This document shows, one piece after another, positions 1 to 8,521 of a stretch of DNA of 64,000 nucleotides; positions within the stretch are counted from its first letter, which is position 1; each line of letters begins with the position of its first letter. Position numbers and translations under genes: made by a program. The notes under the pieces were generated by a model. It was not told the DNA's origin. It searched no databases and saw only the letters and a program-made list of their open reading frames with translations. Origin of the DNA: Chromatiales bacterium (ex Bugula neritina AB1) (lineage in GTDB: Bacteria > Pseudomonadota > Gammaproteobacteria > Granulosicoccales > Granulosicoccaceae); the NCBI GenBank assembly GCA_001730015.1, contig MDLA01000140.1, positions 1 to 64,000 on the forward strand, given 5' to 3'.

Positions 1-237
1 TTGCTATATCAGATCACACCAGCCCTTCATTCCCCGACGCTTCGCTTTCTGCTATTCCTCCTATTTGAATCTCTGACCCGTTGACTTTGTTCTCTGGCGT
101 CAACTCATCTCGCCGTTGGCCGTGCTCTGTTCCCGCACCTTACTGTGGGCGAGAACAAGCAGTCACAGACCGGGCTTGGTACCGAGGGAGAAACTCAGAC
201 TCCCACTGCTTTTAACTGGGAGACTCGAGCATACAGA
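1..237. other. Left edge, no supported gene
   Basis: I see no convincing gene here. The short frames on both strands lack a start codon with a ribosome binding site, or are interrupted. The stretch lies downstream of the leftward phage-like replication genes and probably belongs to the same integrated element. Confidence 0.4.
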
Positions 238-570
238 TCAATCACGCTTCAAAATCTCGTTGATATATTGCTCCTCATTCACACCGAGAATGCGCGCATT
301 GTCACGCAGAACTGCCTCCGTACTGACTGTCGGTGATTCCAGGCCCTTCGGTCCACTCCTGCGAATCACGGTCTGCGTCAGCTCACGTAGTTCGGAAACT
401 CTTGGAAAGCTGCGACTCACATTCACGTGCGTCACAACTGCTTCGGCAAACGCAGCACCCGGCAAATTGCCAAGCTGATGCCAGTAAACAGCAGCTCGTT
501 CCTTGGTGACCGAACATTCATACGCGGCTGACAAGTAGGCCATTTGCCGCGCGAACGCCCTCTTCTGCAT
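238..570 (-). CDS. Small phage-type helicase loader / replication protein P-like
   Basis: This is a 110-residue protein encoded directly after the O-type initiator gene and overlapping its end by 53 nt. The first 60 residues, around YLSAAYECSVTKERAAVYW and the FPRVSELREL segment, resemble the alpha-helical N-terminal domain of phage helicase loaders (G39P/lambda P type). In lambda-like phages such proteins deliver the replicative helicase to the O-bound origin. The ATG at 570 is preceded by a GGAG at good spacing. The protein is shorter than lambda P (about 230 residues) and close to G39P (about 128). The family assignment is from sequence feel plus its position after O. It could also be a decayed remnant. 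Confidence 0.5.
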   Translation of the reverse strand: MQKRAFARQMAYLSAAYECSVTKERAAVYWHQLGNLPGAAFAEAVVTHVNVSRSFPRVSELRELTQTVIRRSGPKGLESPTVSTEAVLRDNARILGVNEEQYINEILKRD

Positions 571-1411
571 GAGTATCTCCGAATAGTTGATTTAAATTCT
601 CAATTGTTGTCGAGCAGGCCTCGCTCTCGGTAGCCATTGATTGGATATCAACGACGAACTGATCAAGCCATCCCTGCGCCCGCAACCACGTGGCTGGATA
701 TGGGATGTACTTCCCACCCTCCTTTTGCCAATCAGAGGTCTGCCTGGCCACCTCAGTAGCCGCGATTATTTGCTCAGTTAGCTCCTCATCCGGCTTGATT
801 AAATTCCACGCCTTCAACGCCTGACCACGATTGCGTTTTTTCGGGTAACACTGCCACCATGAATCAAATCGTTGCTCAAGCGCTTTCGCGCGTTTGTCTT
901 TAAAACTGTCTTTAGAAATGTCTTTACTGTCTTTTGTGTGTCCCGATTTGGGACTATTATTGATCCCGTTTTGGGACTCATCCAGTCCTGAATTGGGACT
1001 TGAGTAGTCCTGATTCGGGACTGTCCCATTTTGGGACTCTAGTCCTGATTCGGGACTAATATTGTCCTATTTTGAGACAGTTCTGTTTCGGGATTCTGAT
1101 CCCGAATTGGGACTACTGAGAACCCATTGCTCATGGTCTTTTTGCACGCCGAGCTGACTGCCTGATCGGTGCAGAATTTTCATCTCAGTGAGTTCCGCCA
1201 CTGTGACGCTGCAATGGTTTCTCCGGAGCCCTGTCAGTTCGGCAATCTGACTGCCGCTGATACGATCGCTCTTTCGATTAAACCCATAGGTTTGCCGGAT
1301 CACCGCGAATGCCACCAGCAGATGCCGCTTGCTGAGATTGGCCAGCAGCAGCGCCTCCAGCAGCTCATTGGCGATACGAGTGTAGCCGTTCTCGATCTGA
1401 GGATTAGCCAT
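518..1411 (-). pseudogene. Lambda O-like replication initiator, interrupted by one amber codon
   Basis: The chosen start is the ATG at 1411, preceded by GGGAGAGGA. It opens the characteristic O-protein N-terminus (MANPQIENGYTRIANELLEA), a winged-helix region that binds origin iterons (SQIAELTGLRRNH at about residue 55). The frame meets TAG at 1067-1069 after 114 codons. Reading on in the same frame gives a Ser/Pro/Asn-rich linker (SPNSGLDESQNG-like repeats), then a typical O C-terminus: FDSWWQCYPKKRNRGQALKAW, then IPYPATWLRAQGW, ending at 518. The full frame would be 297 codons, normal for the family. A single base change therefore separates this from an intact gene. The N-terminal fragment could still be made. 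Readthrough, decay or a sequence error are all possible. Confidence 0.75.
940..1114. repeat. Iteron array inside the O gene, probable phage-type origin
   Basis: Eight clear and one weaker copies of an imperfectly palindromic 16-17 bp unit, approximately RGTCCYGAWTYGGGACT, start near 940, 962, 984, 1006, 1022, 1041, 1063, 1081 (weak) and 1098. Several centres are 22 bp apart, about two helical turns. They encode the low-complexity linker of the O-like protein. In lambda, palindromic iterons bound by the O N-terminal domain lie at the same place, in the middle of gene O. I therefore infer that this is the element's replication origin. The amber codon at 1067-1069 falls within the most diverged fully aligned unit. 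Confidence 0.7.
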
Positions 1412-1812
1412 TGGTCCTCTCCCGTAAGCTAAGACGGTGCCTTCCAGTTGTCGTGCTACCGGCACCCATCATCGCAGGGTGCTTTTGCACGGGGAGCTGA
1501 TAAGACGCGGTTGCTACCAAGATGGCAGATACCGACGTCAGCAAATGGAATTCCGGAATATTGCTTCGCTCAGGTGTACTGTCGCGTCCGCTCACACATG
1601 ATTTCTGCTGATCGATGTATGCGACCCAACCGCAAATATTCTGGTCTGGATAGCCCAATTTTGGGTGGGTAACAGCAGGGATTTCTAACGAAATGGCTGT
1701 GCAGTCAGTGACTTGCTGAAATGCGATTAAATCATCATCGGAAAAATCGCATCGTCTTACCAAAATCATTGACAATGTCAGGCAAATCAATGGATAATAT
1801 TCGATCGGGAAG
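1412..1812. other. Element terminus between O gene and att site, no gene seen
   Basis: About 400 bp separate the start of the O-like gene from the tRNA-Gly fragment. A 158-codon minus-strand frame crosses it, but its N-terminus is just the antisense of the tRNA fragment and nothing in it looks like a protein family. No integrase, excisionase or repressor is visible. The promoter for the O/P-like genes should lie here, but I could not assign boxes with confidence. Confidence 0.4.
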
Positions 1813-1861
<49 letters not shown>

Positions 1862-1867
1862 GATATA

Positions 1868-1897
1868 AAACCCCGGCCATGCCGGGGTTTTTTTTTT
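1868..1897 (+). terminator. Rho-independent terminator after the tRNA-Gly fragment
   Basis: A 7-bp GC-rich stem (CCCCGGC/GCCGGGG) with a CAT loop, flanked by AAA and followed by ten T residues, is a textbook intrinsic terminator. It sits 6 nt beyond the CCA end of the tRNA-Gly fragment and was probably the original terminator of that tRNA gene. It now ends transcription coming out of the element. Confidence 0.85.
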
Positions 1898-2076
1898 AAC
1901 AATGCAACACTACGAAATTAAGATTCAATTGTTTTTGCAGAAGGCGTTTTCATACGTCGCCCGTACTGACTAATTCAACATAATTTTAAATTGGATAGTT
2001 TTCTGCACAAAGCTAACGGGCCGAGTTATATTTACCCAGTATTTTTACCGAATTTTTTACTATTGTTTTACTCTGT

Positions 2077-2150
2077 GGCTGAATGGCAGAGTGGTTATGC
2101 AGCGGCCTGCAAAGCCGTGTACCTCGGTTCGATTCCGGGTTCAGCCTCCA
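2077..2150 (+). tRNA. tRNA-Cys(GCA)
   Basis: The 74-nt gene folds as a cloverleaf: acceptor GGCTGAA pairs with TTCAGCC, the anticodon loop CTGCAAA sits on a GCGGC/GCCGT stem with anticodon GCA at 2109-2111, and the T arm carries GGTTCGATTCC. The CCA end is encoded. It lies 12 nt before tRNA-Leu, so the two are probably one transcript. This is the same Cys-Leu pair as cysT-leuZ of E. coli. Confidence 0.95.
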
Positions 2151-2162
2151 TCTTTATTTTTT

Positions 2163-2249
2163 GCCCGGGTGGCGAAATTGGTAGACGCAAGGGACTTAAA
2201 ATCCCTCGGTAGAAATACCGTGCCGGTTCGATTCCGGCCCCGGGCACCA
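2163..2249 (+). tRNA. tRNA-Leu(UAA)
   Basis: The 87-nt class II tRNA has acceptor GCCCGGG pairing with CCCGGGC, anticodon loop CTTAAAA (anticodon TAA at 2197-2199), a long variable arm (CTCGGTAGAAATACCGTG) and encoded ACCA. It is convergent with pgsA 64 nt further on. Confidence 0.95.
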
Positions 2250-2312
2250 TTAATTATTCGCTGCATCCCTACACAGCTCTTTAACTTAAACTCTTTTCGG
2301 TCAAAAATACTC

Positions 2313-2879
2313 CTACCTACCGGAATGCTCGCTATGCGCCCGGAACGCAGCCAATAGATAATCAACCATCGACCAGATTGTCAGGGCAGCTGCGACATAC
2401 AACGCCACCACACCAATAGAATATATCGGCAATCCGAATAAATCATGTTTGTACAGCAGCATCGCCAGTGCAGTGATCTGCATGGTGGTTTTAACTTTGC
2501 CCAGATAACTGACTGCAACTTTTGCCCTTGACCCCAGACTTGCCATCCATTCACGTAGGGCTGAAATCGTAATTTCTCTGCCGATTATCACGACCGCTGG
2601 CACTGTCAGCCACCACGCGGACGCATCTTCGACCAGCAGAATAAGCACTGTAGCAACCATCAGTTTGTCGGCCACGGGATCAAGGAATGCTCCAAAAGCG
2701 GACTCCAGCTGCCATTTACGCGCAAGATAGCCATCGAGCCAGTCTGTAATTGCAGCAACCAGAAAAATCGCGCAGCACACAGGCCTCACCCAGGTAACAG
2801 GCAGATAAAATATCACCAGAATCACCGGCAGCAGGAGTATCCTGGCCAGTGTTAACATTGTGGGAATGGTTAGAGTCAT
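2313..2879 (-). CDS. pgsA: CDP-diacylglycerol--glycerol-3-phosphate 3-phosphatidyltransferase
   Basis: PgsA makes phosphatidylglycerophosphate from CDP-diacylglycerol and glycerol 3-phosphate in the inner membrane, the committed step to phosphatidylglycerol and cardiolipin. The 188-residue protein contains the full CDP-alcohol phosphotransferase signature D49-G50-x2-A53-R54-x8-G63-x3-D67-x3-D71 and about five hydrophobic segments. It follows uvrC by 22 nt and is likely cotranscribed with it, as in many gammaproteobacteria. The next enzyme of the pathway, PgpA, is encoded at 9.1-9.6 kb. Confidence 0.97.
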   Translation of the reverse strand: MTLTIPTMLTLARILLLPVILVIFYLPVTWVRPVCCAIFLVAAITDWLDGYLARKWQLESAFGAFLDPVADKLMVATVLILLVEDASAWWLTVPAVVIIGREITISALREWMASLGSRAKVAVSYLGKVKTTMQITALAMLLYKHDLFGLPIYSIGVVALYVAAALTIWSMVDYLLAAFRAHSEHSGR

Positions 2880-2901
2880 AAACTAACGACCGTGGTAAAA
2901 A

Positions 2902-4800
2902 TTAATTTTGCTCGTGGAAAAAGTCGTACACGAGTTGGGCCAGTTGCACACTAATACCCGGCACATTCGCTATATCTTCCACACTTGCCATCTGCAGGGC
3001 TCGCAAACCGCCAAAATGTGTCAGTAGTGAGCGCCTGCGTTTCGGTCCTAATCCTACTATATCCTCTAACACAGATTTCCGTCTCGCTTTACCCCGAGTC
3101 GCTCTGTGACCGGCAACCGCGTAGCGATGCGCTTCATCGCGAATTTGCTGAATCAGGTGAAGCGCTGGCGAATCATGCGACATTTGTATTTCGCTGCCAG
3201 TTCTGCAAATCAGCAGGGACTCCTCACCGGGGCGGCGCTCAGGACCTTTCGCAACCCCGACCACCTGAATCTCGGCAAGCTGCAGTTCTTCCACCACTTC
3301 CAGCGCAACACCGACCTGCCCTTTACCACCATCAATAAATAAAACTTCAGGAATACGCTGACTTTCCTTAAGCAGCCGCGTGTATCGACGAGTTAGCGCC
3401 TGACGCATTGCTGCGTAATCGTCGCCCGGTGTTATGTCCTTGATCTGGAATCGACGATACTCGGATTTAATAGCCCCTTCTACCCCGAATACGACACAGG
3501 AAGCGATTGTCGCTTCTCCCGAGAGATGGCTGATATCAAAACACTCCATCCGCTGGGGCAGCTCATCGAGCTCCAGCAACTGACGCAGCTTATCCTGTCG
3601 CTCAGCCATACCGCTGCGCGAGGCGAGACGTGCCTCGAGCGCCAGTCTGGCATTTTCGCGCGCATTTTCAACCCATCGCCGTTGCTCACCTCGCACATTA
3701 TGAACAATCTCGACCGCATAACCGACCTTCTGCCGCAATGCTTCTTCGATAAGTTTCACCTCATCGATAGCGCAATGAGTAATCACGCGGCGCGGTACTT
3801 CATGCTGCAAATAAAATTGCGTTAGAAACCCTTTTACAACTTCCGCCAGAGTTGAATCCGCTGGCGTTGACGGAAAAAAAGCCTTGTTACCCAGATTGAC
3901 ACCATTTCTTACAAAAAATATCTGCAGGCAGTATTGACCGCCGTCCTGATGACAGGCGACAACATCCATATCACCTTGCCCGTTTTCAACATACTGTGTT
4001 TGATTAACCGCTTTGAGGTCTTTGATCTGATCACGCAAACTGGCTGCACGCTCAAATTGCAATTGCGCAGAAGCCGTTTCCATATCTGAAACCAGACTAC
4101 CCACTACTTCATTTGTCCGTCCCTCCAATACCTTGATAGTCATATTGACATCGCGCCGGTAGTTTTCTTCATCAACTAAACCAACGCATGGTGCGGTGCA
4201 ACGATTGATCTGATACTGCAAGCAAGGCCTTGAACGATTGCGGAAATAGGAATCCTCACATTGCCGCACCTTGAACAGTTTTTGTATATAGCGAAGCGTT
4301 TTTTTAACCGCGCCGGCGTGAGGGTACGGACCGATATACTTGCCCGCTTGCTTGCGACCACCTCGTCGGTAGGAAATTCGCGGATAAGCCTCCTCGGTCG
4401 ACACAAAAAGGAACGGGTAACTTTTATCGTCACGCAGCAGGATATTATAACGCGGCCTTTTTTCCTTTATAAGGTTGTTTTCAAGGAGTAGCGCTTCGAT
4501 CTCATTACTGGTAACAGTGAGCTCTACACCGGCAATATGCGCGACCATCACACGGGTTTTCGCTGAACCTGGATCTTTCAGAAAATAGCTTGAAACACGC
4601 TTCTTAAGATTGCCTGCTTTACCAACATAGATAGTTTCGCCACTCGCGTTGAGCATCTGGTAGACGCCCGGTCGCTGGGTAACTGTTTTAAGGAAGGACA
4701 CCGAATCGAACGGAGGCGCTCCTTCACTGGACAATTGATCGCCATTGTTTGAGTTGTTTGCTGGGGGACTATTTCGATCAGCCGCAGATGTCACTGACAA
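2902..4800 (-). CDS. uvrC: Excinuclease ABC subunit C
   Basis: UvrC makes both incisions around a lesion in nucleotide excision repair. The N-terminal GIY-YIG nuclease domain is clear (GVY at 45-47, IYVGKA at 57-62), followed by a Cys-containing region (CLQYQINRCTAPC), the UVR motif that contacts UvrB, the RNase H-like endonuclease domain, and C-terminal helix-hairpin-helix motifs (IVGLGPKRRRSLL, VPGISVQLAQ). It is 632 residues, about 20-25 longer than E. coli UvrC at the N-terminus. The extra part is Ser/Asn-rich and starts with TTG, so the true start may lie somewhat downstream. It follows the GacA-like regulator by 16 nt, as uvrC follows uvrY in E. coli. Confidence 0.97.
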   Translation of the reverse strand: MSVTSAADRNSPPANNSNNGDQLSSEGAPPFDSVSFLKTVTQRPGVYQMLNASGETIYVGKAGNLKKRVSSYFLKDPGSAKTRVMVAHIAGVELTVTSNEIEALLLENNLIKEKRPRYNILLRDDKSYPFLFVSTEEAYPRISYRRGGRKQAGKYIGPYPHAGAVKKTLRYIQKLFKVRQCEDSYFRNRSRPCLQYQINRCTAPCVGLVDEENYRRDVNMTIKVLEGRTNEVVGSLVSDMETASAQLQFERAASLRDQIKDLKAVNQTQYVENGQGDMDVVACHQDGGQYCLQIFFVRNGVNLGNKAFFPSTPADSTLAEVVKGFLTQFYLQHEVPRRVITHCAIDEVKLIEEALRQKVGYAVEIVHNVRGEQRRWVENARENARLALEARLASRSGMAERQDKLRQLLELDELPQRMECFDISHLSGEATIASCVVFGVEGAIKSEYRRFQIKDITPGDDYAAMRQALTRRYTRLLKESQRIPEVLFIDGGKGQVGVALEVVEELQLAEIQVVGVAKGPERRPGEESLLICRTGSEIQMSHDSPALHLIQQIRDEAHRYAVAGHRATRGKARRKSVLEDIVGLGPKRRRSLLTHFGGLRALQMASVEDIANVPGISVQLAQLVYDFFHEQN

Positions 4801-4816
4801 AGTAAAAATCCATCGG

Positions 4817-5491
4817 TCAAGTAGGTGCTAACAATACCCCACAGTTTAGCGCATGATACACAAGCTCGGCGATATTGCTTACGCCCAGTTTTTCAAATGC
4901 GCGGCGCTTATACGTGCTGATAGTCCGGGAGTCCAGTTGCAACTGCCTGCCTGCATCTGCCGTCTTGTAACCTTGCGCCAACAGACGCATTACCTGCATC
5001 TCGCGCTGCGACAGCAAATCAAAGCCCCCCTCACGGGTTCGAACATCACCATCGCAATGGCTACTAGGTAGCTCAGGCGAATAATACACTTTTCCGGAAT
5101 AGATAAACTTTATAACCTCGGCAACTTCAGAGGCCGACGATGATTTAGTCAGGTAGCCGTCGAAATCACATACCGGGTGGACTTTGTATACCGGACTTAA
5201 TCCGGAGCCAGTCAGCAGAACTACTTTCAGTGTGCTGCCTTGAATCTGCCGTAACTTAACGGCAGTTGAAATACCATCGAGCCCCGGCAAAACCGAATCG
5301 ATAAAAACCATATCAATTTTCCGGCTTTCAGCGATAGAAACAGCAGCTTCACCGCTACCAGCTTCCCACACTTGCCGACAACATCCGAGTACATCGATCA
5401 TTCGCCGAATGCCGGCACGAAACAACTCTTGATTATCAACAAGCAACATTTGCTGCTGTTCAGGGAATCGTGCAGGGTTAGTCTTCGACAT
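4817..5491 (-). CDS. GacA/UvrY-like LuxR-family response regulator
   Basis: The 224-residue protein has an N-terminal receiver domain (phosphoacceptor D65 in FIDSVLPG, T94, K116) and a C-terminal LuxR/FixJ helix-turn-helix (about 155-215, LSQREMQVMRLLAQGYKTAD). The acidic pair that binds Mg is D19-N20 rather than the usual D-D or D-E, so phosphorylation behaviour may differ. Location immediately upstream of uvrC is the conserved place of uvrY/gacA, whose product with a BarA/GacS kinase activates small RNAs that sequester CsrA/RsmA. I infer the same role here. No kinase partner is adjacent. The protein is distinctly diverged from E. coli UvrY. Confidence 0.8.
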   Translation of the reverse strand: MSKTNPARFPEQQQMLLVDNQELFRAGIRRMIDVLGCCRQVWEAGSGEAAVSIAESRKIDMVFIDSVLPGLDGISTAVKLRQIQGSTLKVVLLTGSGLSPVYKVHPVCDFDGYLTKSSSASEVAEVIKFIYSGKVYYSPELPSSHCDGDVRTREGGFDLLSQREMQVMRLLAQGYKTADAGRQLQLDSRTISTYKRRAFEKLGVSNIAELVYHALNCGVLLAPT

Positions 5492-5631
5492 TTTTTACCA
5501 CTTTACATCTTTAAATCGTGTGGTAGATCTTACACAAAGACTTCTTCAGGGCTCATCCGCTGTTGGTGGAATGACAAGCCTGGCTAATTGTGTTAGGAAT
5601 ATGTATGCGGAAAAGCGCGTTACTGCGACCT

Positions 5632-6603
5632 CTAATACTGAATCAGAGCAGAGCCCCATGTGAAACCACCGCCAAATCCTTCGAGAAGCAATTTCTCGCC
5701 ACGCTTTATGCGACCATCACGAACGGCGGTATCGAGCGCTAGCGGGATAGAAGCCGCGGAGGTATTACCGTGGTCGTGAACAGTGACCACAACTTTTTCC
5801 ATACCCATATCAAGTTTTTTTGCGGTCGCAGCAATTATGCGAATATTGGCCTGATGCGGTACCAGCCAGTCAATCTCTGATTTATCCAGATTATTTACGG
5901 CAAGCGTTTCGACGACTACTTCCTGCAGTTTTCTAACGGCCATACGAAATACTTCGTTGCCACGCATCTGTACGAATGCTTCCTGCTGTTGTACTACATC
6001 GTAACCCCTCGAGACGCCGTTGGGCACATGCAACAGTTCTGCGTAGCGGCCATCGGCGTGCAGATGCGTGCTCAACACCCCCGGCTCATTGGATGCCTCT
6101 AGAATTACCGCGCCAGCACCATCGCCGAATAAGACACAGGTGTTGCGATCTTCCCAGTTTAAAATTCGCGAGAACGTTTCTGCACCGATAACCAGGGCAG
6201 TTGTTGAGCTGCCAGCACGGATAAAATTATCGGCAACAGAAAGCGCATAGGCAAAACCTGCACAGACCGCCTGAACATCGAACGCTGGAGAACTGTTGGT
6301 CACGCCTAGTCGCTGCTGCAACAGGCAGGCAACACTCGGGAACACACAATCGGGAGTTGTCGTAGCGACAACGATCAGGTCGATATCGTTACTTTGCAGA
6401 CCGGCCGCATCAAGCGCTTGGCGGGCTGCCGCTTCTGCGAGATCGAGCGTGGTTTCATCATCGGCTGCAATATGGCGCTTGACGATACCCGTGCGCTCTC
6501 TAATCCACGCATCAGTGGTATTCACCCGCTTCTCCAGATCGGAATTGTGGATTACCTTTTCTGGAAGGTAACTCCCGGTTCCGCAGATTCTGGAATATTT
6601 CAC
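5632..6603 (-). CDS. fabH: 3-oxoacyl-ACP synthase III
   Basis: FabH starts fatty-acid synthesis by condensing acetyl-CoA with malonyl-ACP. The 323-residue protein has the complete triad C114 (AVCAGF), H250 (VPHQAN) and N280 (HGNTSA), and the thiolase-fold motifs typical of KAS III. The start is GTG, whose first base is also the last base of the plsX stop TAG, so the two genes are translationally coupled. The usual neighbours fabD, fabG and acpP do not follow. They lie about 40 kb away in this window. Confidence 0.97.
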   Translation of the reverse strand: MKYSRICGTGSYLPEKVIHNSDLEKRVNTTDAWIRERTGIVKRHIAADDETTLDLAEAAARQALDAAGLQSNDIDLIVVATTTPDCVFPSVACLLQQRLGVTNSSPAFDVQAVCAGFAYALSVADNFIRAGSSTTALVIGAETFSRILNWEDRNTCVLFGDGAGAVILEASNEPGVLSTHLHADGRYAELLHVPNGVSRGYDVVQQQEAFVQMRGNEVFRMAVRKLQEVVVETLAVNNLDKSEIDWLVPHQANIRIIAATAKKLDMGMEKVVVTVHDHGNTSAASIPLALDTAVRDGRIKRGEKLLLEGFGGGFTWGSALIQY

Positions 6604-7619
6604 TAGGCGCCCGTCTGGATAAGCTTGGTTTCGGTATAATTCTCTATGAGGGAAATCAAGTTCTTTTTTGCCTCAATTCTTGCAATCGACAGGGCGTTAG
6701 CAAGTGCAGGTGCATCAGCACCGCCGTGGCTCTTGATAACTATCCCCCGCAAACCCAGCAGGCTGGCCCCATTATACTGACCAGGATCGATTTTATTCTT
6801 GAGACTTTTTAACACAGGGCTAGCTACTAACCCCATTACTTTATTGAGAGGAGAACGAGTAAATTCTTCTTTGAGGTAACTACTGATGAGCTTGGCCACC
6901 CCCTCTGCCGTTTTCAGTGCGACGTTACCAACAAAACCATCAGCGACCACCACGTCTACGTCACCCAGATAGACTTCATCGCCCTCAATAAAGCCAACGT
7001 AGTTCAGATCTGATTTCTCGAGAAGAGCATGGGTATCTTTGACCAGTTCGTTTCCTTTTATATCTTCCGAGCCGATATTCAACAACCCGACTCGCGGGCT
7101 CTCGATGTTATCAACGACAGCCGATAACGCGGCCCCCATTACAGCAAACTGGTTCAGGTGCTCAGCGCTGCAATCGACATTGCCGCCCAGATCAAGCATC
7201 TGTACATGACCGTGTATGTTCGGTATGGCTGTAATAATCGCCGGCCGGTCGATACCGGGCAGCATTTTCAGCACGAACCGACCAATCGCAACCAACGCCG
7301 CGGTGTTGCCACAACTTACGCATGCTGCGGCTTCTCCGTCGCGCACCTGGTTAATCGCCACCCGCATACTGGAATCTTTTTTCATTCGCACAGCCAGTGC
7401 CAGGGCATCTTCCATGGCAACTACTTCAGATGCATGGCGAATTTCAATTTGCCCGGAACCCGCGCCACCAAGCAGTGGTGCCAGAACGGCCTCGTCGCCT
7501 ACCAGCAGAATTCGAAGATCGGTATACTTGCCCGTGACTGAAATTGCAGCCTCAACGGCGGTTTCAGCGCCTAAATCACCACTCATGGCATCAAGAGCTA
7601 TAGTGATTACCTCACCCAT
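6603..7619 (-). CDS. plsX: Phosphate acyltransferase PlsX
   Basis: PlsX converts acyl-ACP to acyl phosphate, the acyl donor for PlsY, at the inner face of the membrane. The 338-residue product has the family's N-terminal DAMSGDLG segment, the central [10 protein letters not shown] and LDLGGNVD motifs, and the C-terminal [16 protein letters not shown] motif. It belongs to the leftward yceD-rpmF-plsX-fabH operon, the same order as in E. coli. Confidence 0.97.
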   Translation of the reverse strand: MGEVITIALDAMSGDLGAETAVEAAISVTGKYTDLRILLVGDEAVLAPLLGGAGSGQIEIRHASEVVAMEDALALAVRMKKDSSMRVAINQVRDGEAAACVSCGNTAALVAIGRFVLKMLPGIDRPAIITAIPNIHGHVQMLDLGGNVDCSAEHLNQFAVMGAALSAVVDNIESPRVGLLNIGSEDIKGNELVKDTHALLEKSDLNYVGFIEGDEVYLGDVDVVVADGFVGNVALKTAEGVAKLISSYLKEEFTRSPLNKVMGLVASPVLKSLKNKIDPGQYNGASLLGLRGIVIKSHGGADAPALANALSIARIEAKKNLISLIENYTETKLIQTGA

Positions 7620-7673
7620 TAATAACCCCCTGCGGTACTGCAGTAAGCAATACAGGGGTGGGCCATATCAAGG

Positions 7674-7871
7674 TTACTCGTCGTCTTCGTCGATCTCTTC
7701 GACAGTGTCAATGACTTTACGCCCGCGATAGTAGCCATCAGCGGTCACATGGTGACGCAAATGCACTTCACCGGTGGTCGGATCGGTAGATAGCGCCGGG
7801 CTTTTCAGCGCATCATGTGAGCGACGCATGCCACGACGCGACGGGGTTACACGTTTCTTCTGTACAGCCAT
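7674..7871 (-). CDS. rpmF: 50S ribosomal protein L32
   Basis: The 65-residue basic protein begins [20 protein letters not shown], the conserved L32 N-terminus, and continues with the [14 protein letters not shown] segment. It lacks the Cys pairs of zinc-binding L32 forms. It is placed 16 nt after yceD and before plsX, as in E. coli. The C-terminal end is a short acidic run (EEIDEDDE). Confidence 0.97.
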   Translation of the reverse strand: MAVQKKRVTPSRRGMRRSHDALKSPALSTDPTTGEVHLRHHVTADGYYRGRKVIDTVEEIDEDDE

Positions 7872-7887
7872 AACGGCTTCTCCAAAT

Positions 7888-8412
7888 TCATTTCTTCAGC
7901 AGTTTATCAAGATCGCTGAACGGGTTATGTGTTTTGGCCGGCCCAATAGTTTCGGCGGACGTTACTGCCTCAATCACTGTGTTATCACAAGCCTGCTCGT
8001 CGTCATGCACCTGACGCAATGGCAATTGCAGGATTAATTCGTCTTCCAGGAAATCTACAGCACTGATCTCCCGATGCTCATCCAGAAGCAAAGGATCATA
8101 GGTTTCCTCCTGGAACACTGCTGAATTTTCATCTTCTACAAATGCAAAACTGAAATCACTATTAATTTTCAACGGCATAGCCTTCATGCAGCGTTGACAG
8201 GCGACATTAACGGTAACCTGCAAGCTTCCAACCGAATTAATCTGCAAGTTCTCGCCCACAAAAAAACGCGCAGCAGCTCTTACCTCACCTGTGTTATCAG
8301 CCAGCAACGCTGAAAAACGCTTGAAGTGTGATACCGGGAGTGTAAGGTTACCGCTGTATTTTCGCTGTGCGAGATCTGCGGGTTTGAACCGGGACGGAAG
8401 GACACTATCCAT
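7888..8412 (-). CDS. yceD: YceD/DUF177 family protein, 23S rRNA accumulation factor
   Basis: The 174-residue protein belongs to the DUF177 family: a central [12 protein letters not shown] motif with a CxxC pair and the acidic stretch [23 protein letters not shown] typical of YceD. In E. coli YceD is required for normal 23S rRNA accumulation and is encoded just before rpmF. The same arrangement, with 16 nt between the genes, is seen here. The molecular activity is not known. Confidence 0.92.
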   Translation of the reverse strand: MDSVLPSRFKPADLAQRKYSGNLTLPVSHFKRFSALLADNTGEVRAAARFFVGENLQINSVGSLQVTVNVACQRCMKAMPLKINSDFSFAFVEDENSAVFQEETYDPLLLDEHREISAVDFLEDELILQLPLRQVHDDEQACDNTVIEAVTSAETIGPAKTHNPFSDLDKLLKK

Positions 8413-8521
8413 AAACCCTCAAGTGTAATGTTCTTTTCCGATTTAGTCAAAAAAGTTAACCACATTATTACGCTGTAATCGCACTACCGTAACCACACCT
8501 GACGAAGCCTTCGGCACCCTG

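Noticed and set aside
116..478. 120-codon plus-strand frame
   Set aside because: Antisense to the helicase-loader-like gene for most of its length; Ser/Arg-rich shadow composition.
814..1029. 71-codon minus-strand frame inside the O gene
   Set aside because: It is an alternate frame of the iteron-rich linker; the O-frame itself gives the family sequence throughout.
940..1114. CRISPR-like array
   Set aside because: Units are palindromic, 16-17 bp, separated by only 0-6 bp, and lie in a coding frame. There are no unique spacers of 25-40 bp. Iterons fit better.
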